Below, piece after piece: positions 21,847 through 30,640 of a stretch of 64,000 nt of DNA. The stretch covers positions 62,001 through 126,000 of the forward strand of contig MKSV01000002.1 in assembly GCA_001897435.1 (NCBI GenBank), read 5' to 3'. The DNA is from Acidobacteriales bacterium 59-55. GTDB lineage: Bacteria > Acidobacteriota > Terriglobia > Terriglobales > Acidobacteriaceae. Under the pieces are notes generated by a model. The model was not told the origin of the DNA, did not search any database, and saw only the letters and a program-made list of their open reading frames with translations. How positions within the stretch are numbered: position 1 is the first letter of the stretch; each line of letters begins with the position of its first letter. Both the position numbers and the translations under genes were made by a program.

Positions 21847-21898
21847 CTTTCTATGGTCGCATGGGGATGCGACACTTGGAGGGGAACGGGGAGGGTGC

Positions 21899-23074
21899 GT
21901 GCAGGAGCTGGATGCAGTAGTGCTGGGCGCGGGCGCCGCGGGCATAATGTGCGCCGTCGAGGCCGGGCGGCGTGGGCGGCGCGTCGTGCTGCTCGATCAT
22001 GCCGAGCAGGTGGGAAAGAAGATCCTGATCTCGGGCGGGGGACGATGCAACTTCACCAATCTCCACTGCCGGGCCGAGAACTTTCTCTCGGAGAATCCCC
22101 ACTTCGCCAAGTCGGCGCTGGCGCGGTTTACCCCGGCGGATATCGTCGCGCTGGTGGAGAAGCACGGCATTCGCTATCACGAGAAGACGCTGGGGCAGCT
22201 CTTCTGCGACCGCTCGGCGCGGGACGTGGTGACGATGCTGGAGCGGGAGTGCGCCGAGGCCGGTGTGCGAGTGATGACCGGCGTGCGCGTGCTCTCCGTC
22301 AGACAGGATGGACTGTTTGTGGTGGAAACCTCCGCGGGCGAACTTCGGGCAAAGGCCGTCGTCATCGCGACCGGGGGGCTGTCGATCCCGAAGATGGGCG
22401 CGACGGGATTCGGCTACAGAATCGCCGAACAGTTCGGGCTGCGGGTGGTCGAGTGCCGTCCGGCGCTGGTTCCGCTGGTCTTTGGCGAAGACGACCGCGC
22501 GCGATGGTGCGATCTGACCGGCCTGTCGGCGGAGGTTACGGCGGCGGCAGGCGTTCGGAAGCGGCGCGGAAGCTTTCGCGAGAAGATGCTGGTGACGCAT
22601 CGCGGGTTGAGCGGACCGGCGATCCTGCAGGCGTCGTCCTACTGGCGTCCCGGCGAAGCCGTGGAGATCGATCTGGCTCCCGGCGTCGAGGCGTTGGCTC
22701 CGCTGCTCGGGCGGAACGCGCGCCGCGACGTAGGCGCTGCCGTGTCCGCGCTACGGGCAATGCTGCCCGGGCGCATGGCCGAGCGCTGGGTCGCGCTGAA
22801 CCAACCGGCGGACTGGACCAACTCCTCGCTGGCGGCGATGGAGCGGCGGCTACACGCCTGGCAGGTCGTTCCGGCAGGAACCGAGGGCTACGCCAAGGCC
22901 GAGGTGACCGCGGGCGGCGTGGACACGGCGGAGTTGGACGCGAAGACCATGCAGAGCCGGAAGGTTCCGGGGCTCTACTTCATCGGCGAAGTCGTGGATG
23001 TAACCGGATGGCTGGGCGGATACAACTTCCAGTGGGCCTGGGCTTCGGGTGCCGGTGCGGGCCGGGCTCTTTAG
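21899..23074 (+). CDS. HI0933/YhiN-family FAD flavoprotein
   Basis: The 391-residue protein has the family's defining N-terminal FAD site VLGAGAAGIMCAVEAG, the signature GGGRCNFTNLH and a C-terminal GLYFIGEVVDVTGWLGGYN. The GTG at 21899 follows GGGGAGGG and begins close to the dinucleotide fold; upstream sequence in frame has no coding support. The family is a conserved NAD(P)/FAD oxidoreductase of uncertain substrate. Confidence 0.88.
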   Translation: MQELDAVVLGAGAAGIMCAVEAGRRGRRVVLLDHAEQVGKKILISGGGRCNFTNLHCRAENFLSENPHFAKSALARFTPADIVALVEKHGIRYHEKTLGQLFCDRSARDVVTMLERECAEAGVRVMTGVRVLSVRQDGLFVVETSAGELRAKAVVIATGGLSIPKMGATGFGYRIAEQFGLRVVECRPALVPLVFGEDDRARWCDLTGLSAEVTAAAGVRKRRGSFREKMLVTHRGLSGPAILQASSYWRPGEAVEIDLAPGVEALAPLLGRNARRDVGAAVSALRAMLPGRMAERWVALNQPADWTNSSLAAMERRLHAWQVVPAGTEGYAKAEVTAGGVDTAELDAKTMQSRKVPGLYFIGEVVDVTGWLGGYNFQWAWASGAGAGRAL

Positions 23075-23098
23075 AGCCATTCTCTCTCCGGGGGAGCT

Positions 23099-23184
23099 TC
23101 CTTTGTTTGTCATCCTTTGTTTGTCATTCCCGAAGGGAATCCGCGTTTCGCCCGAATCGCCAAGTACTACATCTGGGGATAACC
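23099..23184 (+). repeat. Element C, two-unit copy
   Basis: Two CTTTGTTTGTCAT-type units precede the ATTCCC-GAA-GGGAAT hairpin and the GCGTTTCGCCCGAATC tail, directly upstream of an element B. Confidence 0.8.
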
Positions 23185-23187
23185 TCC

Positions 23188-23336
23188 AGGGAACCTCTGA
23201 TTAAGTCCGGTTCTGTTAAGGGCACGGCTTCAGAGCCTGTCCTGAGCGAAGCCGAAGGATGCCGTAAGGGGACTTGCTATCAATGCGGCTTTAGCCGCTG
23301 AGGGCATCTCCCGAGTCTCGATCAGACCTTCCCTAG
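23188..23336. repeat. Element B, longer form
   Basis: The left end, AACCTCTGATTAAGTCC, matches the copy at 4829. The right end is a diverged inverted match (CTCGATCAGACCTTCCC). The first internal hairpin is replaced by CCTGTCCTGAGCGAAGCCG, and the second, GCGGC-TTTA-GCCGC, is kept. Confidence 0.78.
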
Positions 23337-23339
23337 CCA

Positions 23340-26300
23340 TTACTTCACGATGAGCGTGAGATTGATGGTGCGTGTCAGTCCGGCGCTGGTGGCCGAGACC
23401 ACGATGGGATAGGTTCCGGCAGGCGTCACCGGGAGCTGTGCCGGCGGCCCGCCCGATGATCCGGATGGCGGAAGCTGGCGTCCGGCGCCGCATCCCGCAG
23501 GAAAGAGAAGACAGCACAGAATCGCAAGGCTGGCGAGTCGAGGCAGACGCCGACGTCCAAGCGCCAGCAGACCGAGCGGCAGCAGGACCGCAAGCCAGAG
23601 CGCCGGGCGGCGCTGGCCGGGAGCACTCTTCGCAGCGAGTGCCGCGCCCTGGACGCCGGTGAGCACGACCACCGAGATGGTCGCGGTGGCATCGAGCGAG
23701 ATGCTGGCGGGCGTGATCTTGCAGGCCGCATTCAGGGGCACTCCGGCGCAGGTGAGGGTGGCCGTGCCGTGCAGTGTGGGGGAGGGGGTAAACAGGAGGG
23801 GAAAGACCGCGTTCTGGCCGCTGGCGATGGTCACGGTCGTCTCTCCATCCGGGCTGAGGGCGAAGTCGATGGCGCTGCCGGTGAGCTTGAGCGTCTGCGG
23901 CGAGTTCGGCGCGCTGTCGGTAACTGTAAGAGCCCCGGTACGCGCGCCCGCGGCAGTGGGGGCGAAGACGATCTGGAAGGTGCAGGCGTTGGCCGGGGCA
24001 AGCGTCGCTCCGCAGGTGTTGCTGCCGTCGAGCATGGCGAAGTCGCCGGTCAGCTCCGTGCCATGCAACTGCAAAGGAAGGCCGCCGTTGTTGGTCAGCG
24101 TGACCGTTTGGGGCAGCGCGGTCTGCCCGACGCCGGTCGTGGGAAAGCCGAGCGTATAGATCGGCGATAGCGAAACGCCGGGGGGCGCGACTCCGGTACC
24201 GCTGAGCGCGACGCTCTGCGAGCGGTACTCGTCGGAGACAGTGAGCAGTCCGGCGGCGCGCCCGATGCTCTGCGGCTGGAACTGGACGTTGAGGGCGCAG
24301 GTCGAGTGCGGGTTGAGCGAGTTGCCGCACGCGTTGGCCACGGTAAAGTCACCGCTCGCGATCTGCGCGGCGATCAGGGTCAGCGCCGTATCGCCGGTGT
24401 TGGTCAGCGTGACCTGCTGCGAGGCGCTAGCGGTCGTGAGTTGCTCGGGCGCGAAGGCGAGCGAGAGCGGCGAGAGCGCGTCCGTCGCGGGCAGGACTCC
24501 GGTACCGCTGAGCGACGCGGTCTGCGTGCCGACGCTGTCGGTAATGGTGAACGTTCCGGTGTACGCCCCCGAAGCAATGGGCGTAAAGGTCACAGCGACA
24601 GTGCAGCCGGTACTCGCCAACAGCGTAGCTCCGCAGGTGTTGGCGGAGATTCTGAACCCCGCACCGGTGACGGTGGGTGTTTCGAGCGTAACCGTGGCGG
24701 CGCCGGTGTTGGAGATGGTGATGTTCCGGGCGGCGCTGGTCGCATTAACGGCGGTCGATGGGAAGGCAACGGCAACGGGATCGAGCACGACCGCCGCTGC
24801 CGGTGAGGCGGTGCCGGAGAGCGCTACCGTGGCCTGCCCGCCGGGCACGTTGCCGTAAACGGTGATCAGACCGGTGCGGCTTCCGGCGACAGAGGGCAGG
24901 AAGCGCATCTCGATGGAGCAGGTATGGCTGCTCGCAATGGGAGTGGCGGTGCAGTCGTCCGCCTCGTTGAAATCGCCTGTGGCGTCAATCCGGCTGATGC
25001 TGAGCGGGGCCGCGCCTGCATTAGTCACCGTAACGGTCTGCGCGTCGCTGGCGGTCGAAACGGCCTGTGTTCCGAAGATGAGCGCGGCAGGATTGAGAGA
25101 GATCGCGGCCTGCGCGGAGCTGAGTGCCGTGAGCAGCGGTATCTGCCAGATCCCCCGGCCATATGTGGCGGCGCGAAGCTCGCCCGAGCGTCCATCGCCG
25201 GTCGGCAGCTCCGCCGCTACGGCGAGTTGAACGACGGGCGCATTGGGCAGATTGGCGCCGTAGACGCTCCAGCAGTCTGTACTGGAGCAGGTGGCGACCT
25301 GCCGGGTAACGTAGACGCCGGTATCGAGCGCGACGTAGACGGTGTTAGCGTCGTTGGGATCGACGACGACGCTGTTGGCCGGAGCGTCGGGCAGGTTGCC
25401 GGTGATATTGGTCCAGTGCCCGCCCGCGTCGGTAGAGCGGTAGAGATGCGGCGCGTTGATGCCGTTCCCGGAGAAGCCCATCACCGTGGCATACACCGTC
25501 TTTCCGGTGGCGTCGTGCGGATCGGCGGCAACCGAGGAGATATCGAAGCCGCCAGGGTTGAAGATGCCGAGATCGGTCCACGCCGTCGCGCTGTCCGCGG
25601 TGTCGGCGGCAGTGGTCGAGAAAAGATGGCCGCCCACGCTGCCGCCGCCGTCGAGCGTACCGGCCATGCCCGCGTAGAGAGTCTCGGAACCGGCGTTCTG
25701 CGCGGCGGTGGCGGCGCTGGCCGGGCCTCCGGCGGCGAGCGAGCGAATCATGGAATTGGTGCTGCCGCAGGCGGCGTTCTGTGGCCCGCCGAAGAGCTTG
25801 CTGATGGCGTTCGACGACGACCACGACGCTCCGCTGGCAGCGGGACCGCGCCAGACGCGGCACGTCCCGATGAGGATGTCGGAGGAGAGTGCCGGGTCGA
25901 GCAGCCATGGCGCGTCGATCAGCGAGGCGTCGTTGGCGGTCTGCGCCGCGCCGATGACGGGAGTTCCGGCGAAGTCCGCTGCGGCGCAGTTGGCTCCGCT
26001 GGAGCATTGGCCGATGCTGACGCCCGCGCCGGTGGAGATATACCAGCGCTGCGGATCGCCTGGGTCGATGGCAACGGTACCGCCTTCGCCGGTGGAGAGT
26101 TGCGTCCACGGTGTCGAGGTTGAAGAGGCGGCAGAGGTTGCGGCAGTGCCGTTTGCGCCCAGACCGGCGAGCAACGTCTCCGGGTCGGTAGGATGCTGCG
26201 CAAAGCTGGTGATCTCGGCCAGCGAGCCGAGGCCGCCGTTGAGGTTCTGGAAGTGAGCCGCGTCATCGGCGGAGCATGGGGTGGACTGCTGGTCGACACC

Positions 26301-27932
26301 GTCGGTCGAGCGCCAGAGGCCGCCATCGTTGCCGAGGTAAAGCAGCGCTGAATTCGTGAGTGTGGCGATGGCGTGCTGCGCGGGCGCGACCATGGCGGGC
26401 GCGGCGCATCCATCGATGGCGTTGGTGGTATTGCGCAGCAGGCAACCGTCGGCGAGCGAGCAGCGGTAGAGGTCGATGGTCCCGACGTAAAGAAGAGTGT
26501 CGGAGCCGGATGGCACAGCTGCCAGCGCAAGGTTGTAGTCGGCCTGGGGAATCACGGTACTGCCATTGCCAACTTCGAGCGGCGTCGACGTCAACTGGCT
26601 GGCAAAGCTGACGGTGTTGCTCGCGCAGTTCGAGCCGGAGAGGCCGCAGGCATCCTGCCAGAGACCCTGATCGCGGTTGGCGGAATCGATGGTGAGCGCG
26701 AAGGTATCGCCCGTGGCTGGCTGGACGGCGAGCACGCCGCGAAAGATGGGGCAGGACAAGCTGCCCGCAGTGTCGGGATTCGCCGGGCAGTCGGTGGTGG
26801 TCAGGCCGCTGCCGGGCTGATGCATGAGGCGCGTCCAGGTAGCGCCGTCCGGCGATTCATAGTAGCCGTGGTAGCGTACAGCGGCGTAGAAGCGCTGGCG
26901 AACGGGATTCCACACCACCGAGGTGACGGCATTGCCGCCATGATCGAGGCCGTAGGACTGCGGGTGCTGCACTGTCCGATTGCCGTCCATGATCGTCGCC
27001 ATGTGCCAGGAGACGCCGGCGTCGGTGGAGTAGTAAAGCCCCATTACGCTGTTCGCGGTATCGGGCGCGTTCACGAGCGCGCCCTCGGCGGCCTGCGATA
27101 CCGCCGCGACCACCGTGTCCGGAGAGGTGCTGCTCCAGGCGAACCCCGAGAAGCCGAGGCCAAGGAACGAGTGCAGGCCGAGGATGCCGTCGTCCACCTG
27201 CCGGATGAGGGTCCAGGTGATTCCCCCATCCGTCGAGCGCAGGATGCCGTTGCCGTAAAACGAGTCGGTGGCGTCGTTGGGATCGCCGGTCCCTGCCAGC
27301 ACGACGCCGGGTCCGCCTGCGCCCGGTTGCACGCTGACCGCGCCGATACTGAGCGAGGGGATGATCGGGCTTCCGGCATTGGCGCTGAAGACCGGCAGCG
27401 TGTCGGTCAGGGGCGTAAAGGTGACGCCTGCCGCCGTGCCCGCTGCGTTGACCGACTTCCAGACGCCGCCTCCGGTGGTGCCGAGATAGACCGTGTTGCC
27501 CGACGCGTCCGAAGGATCGATCGCGATAGAGGTGACGCGCCCCGTGACGTTACCGTATGCGATGCTCGCCACCTGTGCAGGTCCCACAGGTTGCCAGGCG
27601 GCATTCAGGCCGGAGACCTGTTGGGCGTGCGACTGGAGTTGAGAATAAGCCTGCGACTGAAGCTGCGAGTGTGCCAGCATCGCCGCCTGTTGTTCGCGTG
27701 CCGCATCCATCGCTCGCGCCGCCGCGAAGTTGCCGGACAAGGTTCTGCCTCCCAGAAAACGGCGGGCACGGAGAACATGCGCGGAGACGGCGCCTCCCGG
27801 CGCTCTCACCGGCAACCGCGGGGCTTGCGCGCGCGCGGGCGGCGATGCGCAGCAGAGCAGAAGGAGCCACGCCGCGCGGCCGACGATCGCGTTGCACCGG
27901 GAGGTAAAACGAGAATGTGCGCTCAGGCCCAT
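23340..27932 (-). CDS. Large secreted protein: BNR/sortilin-like repeats, four choice-of-anchor-D (ASH) domains, C-terminal membrane segment
   Basis: The product from the ATG at 27932 has 1530 residues and a signal peptide (AAWLLLLCCASPPARAQ). The first two thirds hold repeated BNR-type motifs (ILRSTDGGITWT, YYSTDAGVSWHMA, LYRSTDAGGHWTNITG) expected to form a multi-bladed propeller. At about 950-1350 are four ASH-type beta sandwiches, each opening with an LxFGTQ-like strand and a V-T-x-x-N-x-G step. A final Ig-like region is split by a membrane segment (ALWLAVLLPLGLLALG) followed by a lipobox-like FPAGCGAG. It should sit at the cell surface. Ligand and role are unknown. Such architectures are common in Acidobacteriota. 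Confidence 0.82.
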   Translation of the reverse strand: MGLSAHSRFTSRCNAIVGRAAWLLLLCCASPPARAQAPRLPVRAPGGAVSAHVLRARRFLGGRTLSGNFAAARAMDAAREQQAAMLAHSQLQSQAYSQLQSHAQQVSGLNAAWQPVGPAQVASIAYGNVTGRVTSIAIDPSDASGNTVYLGTTGGGVWKSVNAAGTAAGVTFTPLTDTLPVFSANAGSPIIPSLSIGAVSVQPGAGGPGVVLAGTGDPNDATDSFYGNGILRSTDGGITWTLIRQVDDGILGLHSFLGLGFSGFAWSSTSPDTVVAAVSQAAEGALVNAPDTANSVMGLYYSTDAGVSWHMATIMDGNRTVQHPQSYGLDHGGNAVTSVVWNPVRQRFYAAVRYHGYYESPDGATWTRLMHQPGSGLTTTDCPANPDTAGSLSCPIFRGVLAVQPATGDTFALTIDSANRDQGLWQDACGLSGSNCASNTVSFASQLTSTPLEVGNGSTVIPQADYNLALAAVPSGSDTLLYVGTIDLYRCSLADGCLLRNTTNAIDGCAAPAMVAPAQHAIATLTNSALLYLGNDGGLWRSTDGVDQQSTPCSADDAAHFQNLNGGLGSLAEITSFAQHPTDPETLLAGLGANGTAATSAASSTSTPWTQLSTGEGGTVAIDPGDPQRWYISTGAGVSIGQCSSGANCAAADFAGTPVIGAAQTANDASLIDAPWLLDPALSSDILIGTCRVWRGPAASGASWSSSNAISKLFGGPQNAACGSTNSMIRSLAAGGPASAATAAQNAGSETLYAGMAGTLDGGGSVGGHLFSTTAADTADSATAWTDLGIFNPGGFDISSVAADPHDATGKTVYATVMGFSGNGINAPHLYRSTDAGGHWTNITGNLPDAPANSVVVDPNDANTVYVALDTGVYVTRQVATCSSTDCWSVYGANLPNAPVVQLAVAAELPTGDGRSGELRAATYGRGIWQIPLLTALSSAQAAISLNPAALIFGTQAVSTASDAQTVTVTNAGAAPLSISRIDATGDFNEADDCTATPIASSHTCSIEMRFLPSVAGSRTGLITVYGNVPGGQATVALSGTASPAAAVVLDPVAVAFPSTAVNATSAARNITISNTGAATVTLETPTVTGAGFRISANTCGATLLASTGCTVAVTFTPIASGAYTGTFTITDSVGTQTASLSGTGVLPATDALSPLSLAFAPEQLTTASASQQVTLTNTGDTALTLIAAQIASGDFTVANACGNSLNPHSTCALNVQFQPQSIGRAAGLLTVSDEYRSQSVALSGTGVAPPGVSLSPIYTLGFPTTGVGQTALPQTVTLTNNGGLPLQLHGTELTGDFAMLDGSNTCGATLAPANACTFQIVFAPTAAGARTGALTVTDSAPNSPQTLKLTGSAIDFALSPDGETTVTIASGQNAVFPLLFTPSPTLHGTATLTCAGVPLNAACKITPASISLDATATISVVVLTGVQGAALAAKSAPGQRRPALWLAVLLPLGLLALGRRRLPRLASLAILCCLLFPAGCGAGRQLPPSGSSGGPPAQLPVTPAGTYPIVVSATSAGLTRTINLTLIVK

Positions 27933-28302
27933 GGCATTGCTTTGGAACGGTAAAGAGATCCCTCTCCGATGCTCCGGGCTGCCTCCACCCAAGTCAACGC
28001 AGGATCGGATAAAGAATCTCTAACAATTCCGCAATGGGATAAGAGTGGTCTCATGTACTGCTCTGCTGGGCTCCACGCTCTTTGGATTTGCTGATCCTCG
28101 GAAACTTAACGCAGGCGGACCGGGAGGGCAATGTCCTGATAGTTGTACGTGGTTTCTCTTGTTACCGCCTCCAAACGCACGTTTGGGGTTGGGCCGAGAT
28201 TGAGGACAGGCAGGGTTGCGGAAGGCACTGCGAAGGGCAGCAAAAAATGCGGCCCGCAGGCCGCATCTTCTGTTTCTGTCTATTCCGTCCGGCGGAGCGT
28301 TT
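27933..28302. other. 370-bp gap between the oxidase operon end and the surface-protein gene
   Basis: The left part should hold the minus-strand promoter of the surface-protein gene, although no clear boxes were found. The right part holds the terminator of the respiratory operon. Short open frames across it have no start or domain support. Confidence 0.5.
28247..28266 (-). terminator. Rho-independent terminator of the respiratory operon
   Basis: Arms 28247-28254 (ATGCGGCC) and 28259-28266 (GGCCGCAT) form an 8-bp stem with a four-base loop; on the minus strand it runs into a T6 tract. It lies 37 bp past the last oxidase gene. Confidence 0.85.
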
Positions 28303-28638
28303 TTACCAGAGCCCCCAGGCGCGGCTGATGTAGTCGCTCAGGCTCAGCGTCGTCAGCACCAGGAAGGTAAAGAAGCCGGAGGCCACCGTCAGCTTGATGA
28401 GTCGCGACTGATATTTGACGTGCATGAAGAAGAGGAGGACGACAACCGCCTTGAAACTGGCGATGGCCAGGGCCACGACGGGGTTGAAGATGCCGAGGTC
28501 GATATAGGCAGCCACCACCGTCAGGCCGGTAAAGATCAGCAGCGTGATGAACACAAAGATGTACGTGCGCGGCGTCACGATATGGTGTTCGGCGTGCTCC
28601 GGGTTGGTTACGTTCGTTGCGTCGTGAAGCTCGGTCAT
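28303..28638 (-). CDS. ctaF: Cytochrome c oxidase subunit IV (caa3 type)
   Basis: The 111-residue membrane protein has three predicted helices and the subunit IV signature FKAVVVLLFFMHVKYQS. Subunit IV stabilises the core of caa3-type heme-copper oxidases. It is the last gene of the operon and is followed by a terminator. An N-terminal His-rich stretch (HDATNVTNPEHAEHH) precedes the first helix. Confidence 0.92.
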   Translation of the reverse strand: MTELHDATNVTNPEHAEHHIVTPRTYIFVFITLLIFTGLTVVAAYIDLGIFNPVVALAIASFKAVVVLLFFMHVKYQSRLIKLTVASGFFTFLVLTTLSLSDYISRAWGLW

Positions 28639-28681
28639 TCTTATCTCCTACCAGTCAAAGGAAGATGGCTACGGACGAAAT

Positions 28682-29446
28682 CTATCTGCCGGGATGTCGA
28701 TTGATGAGATAGAGCAATGGAAACAGGAACAGCCAGACAATATCGACAAAGTGCCAGTACAAGGCAAAATTTTCGATGGGAGCCACATACCCTGCGGTGA
28801 AATCTCCCCGGTGAGCCCGAAAGACGAGCCAGACCAGGATGCCGAGCCCGATCATCATATGGATCGCGTGGATGCCGGTCATGAGAAAGTAAAGCGAGAA
28901 GAAGAGTTGCGTCTTGGTGGCTGCAGCTGGAGAGAGCGGCTCCTCGTTGATGCCATAAGCATGAGGATTGACGAACTCGGCGGTATCGAAGTGTGCGCCC
29001 GGAATGTGGTGCTTCTCCCACTTCTCGTGGTACTCCACGCCCTTGATCCCGATAAAGACGGTACCGAAGAGCATGGTGAGCAGAAGGCAGATCACCAGGA
29101 ATCCCTTCTTCCGCATCTCCGACGCCCAGACGGCGAGCGCCATGAAGAAGCCCGACGTGATGAGGACAGCCGTGTTGGTGCCGCCCAAGGGGACGCTGAG
29201 CTGGTTCGAGGCGACGGCAAACGCATCGTAGTACCAGTTTCGATAGACCAGGTACGAGAAGAACATGCCGCCGAAGAACATGATTTCGGTCAGCAGGAAC
29301 AGCCACATGCCGAAGGTTCCCGCCTCGCGCTGCTGCTCCTCGGTGGCGAAGTGGTGAAGATGCTGCGGCAGGAACACGTGCTCATGCTCCTCCGCATGAT
29401 CGATCGCGTGCGTGGGGGGATGCGTAGCCTGAATCACATTATCCAA
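28682..29446 (-). CDS. ctaE: Cytochrome c oxidase subunit III
   Basis: The 254-residue protein has a hydrophilic His-rich head and about five to seven membrane helices with the subunit III features MWLFLLTEIMFFGG and YWHFVDIVWLFLFPLLYL. The start is a TTG at 29446: a GAGGTGG Shine-Dalgarno lies seven bases upstream, while the GTG at 29437 is too far. The start overlaps the stop of the putative subunit I remnant. Subunit III supports proton uptake and stability but cannot work without subunit I, which is absent here. Confidence 0.93.
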   Translation of the reverse strand: MDNVIQATHPPTHAIDHAEEHEHVFLPQHLHHFATEEQQREAGTFGMWLFLLTEIMFFGGMFFSYLVYRNWYYDAFAVASNQLSVPLGGTNTAVLITSGFFMALAVWASEMRKKGFLVICLLLTMLFGTVFIGIKGVEYHEKWEKHHIPGAHFDTAEFVNPHAYGINEEPLSPAAATKTQLFFSLYFLMTGIHAIHMMIGLGILVWLVFRAHRGDFTAGYVAPIENFALYWHFVDIVWLFLFPLLYLINRHPGR

Positions 29447-29588
29447 CGGTCACCACCTCTTGCTCCATCCTGTGGCCGAGCCACTTGTCGTCATGATCGG
29501 CGACAGGAGTTCTGATAAAGTTTTCAGCCGGCGGCGATGGAATCTGCCGCTCAAGGCCAGTCGCGATAATTGCATTCGCTGTGCTCAA
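29439..29588 (-). pseudogene. ctaD: 49-codon frame: putative remnant of cytochrome c oxidase subunit I
   Basis: An open frame with TTG start (29588) lies exactly where subunit I is expected. It begins STANAI, like an N-terminus, and continues at once with ATGLERQIPSPPAENF, which resembles the C-terminal ATTLEW-x-IPSPPPxxNF region of subunit I, then a polar tail ending at TAA 29439. No heme or copper ligand helix is present. The reading is that an in-frame deletion removed about 500 codons and left both tips. The start overlaps the subunit II stop and the end overlaps the subunit III start, so translational coupling through the operon is kept. Alternatively it is a small unrelated protein or an assembly gap. 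Confidence 0.5.
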
Positions 29589-30631
29589 TGTCTTATCACC
29601 GTTGGGGTCGTCTTCACTTCTCGGTTGGACTCGGCGTTGACCATAGTCTGCTTCAGCCGGTCATTGTTCGGCGACATGCTCTTGATGTATTCCACCAGGT
29701 CGATCAGGCCCTCTTCTGTGATCTGGCCCTGGTACGTCGGCATGATGGGTGCAAAGCCGGCGACAACCTCCGCGCTCGGGTTCAGGATGGCTTCGCGCAA
29801 GTAGGCGTCGTTCACCTGCGGTTCGGTTCCGTTCGTCAGCCGCACCCGGGTACCGTAGACGCCGGCCAGGTTCGGCCCGCGGGCACCCGCAACGCCGGTG
29901 TGGCAGGAGTTGCAGCCGAGGCTGGCAAACAGCCGCTCCCCGTTCTGTGCCAGCGACATGCCGCTGGTCGATTCCTGGAGCCACTTCTGGTAGTCGTCCG
30001 GAGTCATCGCCGTGACCCAGCCGACCATCTGGGCGTGGTTGGTGCCGCAATACTGCGTGCAGAAGAGGTGATATTTACCAGGCTCGGTAGCCTCGAACCA
30101 CACCGTTGAATAGCGGCCGGGGATGACCTCGCGCTTGATGCGGAAGTCGGGCACGGAGAAGCTGTGGAAGACGTCCTGCGAGATCATCGTCAACTGGACC
30201 GGCTGGCCGATGGGGACGTGCAGCGCATTGATCTCGTGCTGGCCGCCCTGGTGCTCGGCCTTCCACATCCACTGCTTGCCCACGACATAGATGTTCATGG
30301 CGTTAGTCGGGGGATTGTAGATGCGGAAGTAGAGCAGCGCGCCCCACACGAAGGTGATCAGGAACAGCGCCAGCGGAATGATGGTCCAGGTCGCCTCAAG
30401 CAGCGTCGAACCTTCCACTTGCTCCGCCACCGGATGCCGCTCTTTACGATAGCGGATGGCGAAGCCGAAGATGAGGGCGCCCACCAGCGCGAGGCCGAGC
30501 AGCGTGACGAACAGCAGGAAAAAATAGAGCGCGTCGGCGTAGGGCGCGATGGTCGACGCCTCGCGCGGAAAGAGCGCGGAAGCGTTGAGCCACTTCACCA
30601 GAAATTGCCACAGAACTGGACTGATATGCAT
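29585..30631 (-). CDS. coxB: Cytochrome c oxidase subunit II with C-terminal cytochrome c domain (caa3 type)
   Basis: The 348-residue protein has two N-terminal membrane helices, a cupredoxin domain with the CuA ligands (FHSFSVPDF and CTQYCGTNHAQM) and a fused class I cytochrome c domain with CNSCH. The fused heme makes it a caa3-type subunit that takes electrons from complex III or a soluble cytochrome. It lies between SCO1, the CuA assembly factor, and the place of the missing subunit I. Confidence 0.95.
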   Translation of the reverse strand: MHISPVLWQFLVKWLNASALFPREASTIAPYADALYFFLLFVTLLGLALVGALIFGFAIRYRKERHPVAEQVEGSTLLEATWTIIPLALFLITFVWGALLYFRIYNPPTNAMNIYVVGKQWMWKAEHQGGQHEINALHVPIGQPVQLTMISQDVFHSFSVPDFRIKREVIPGRYSTVWFEATEPGKYHLFCTQYCGTNHAQMVGWVTAMTPDDYQKWLQESTSGMSLAQNGERLFASLGCNSCHTGVAGARGPNLAGVYGTRVRLTNGTEPQVNDAYLREAILNPSAEVVAGFAPIMPTYQGQITEEGLIDLVEYIKSMSPNNDRLKQTMVNAESNREVKTTPTVIRH

Positions 30632-30640
30632 CGTTACCCT

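Noticed and set aside
21854-23184. Riboswitch or RNA gene near the flavoprotein start
   Set aside because: No conserved fold could be recognised; the region is coding or repeat C.
28082-28333. Small plus-strand gene in the gap after the oxidase operon
   Set aside because: It has no Shine-Dalgarno or domain and runs through the minus-strand terminator into the subunit IV gene.
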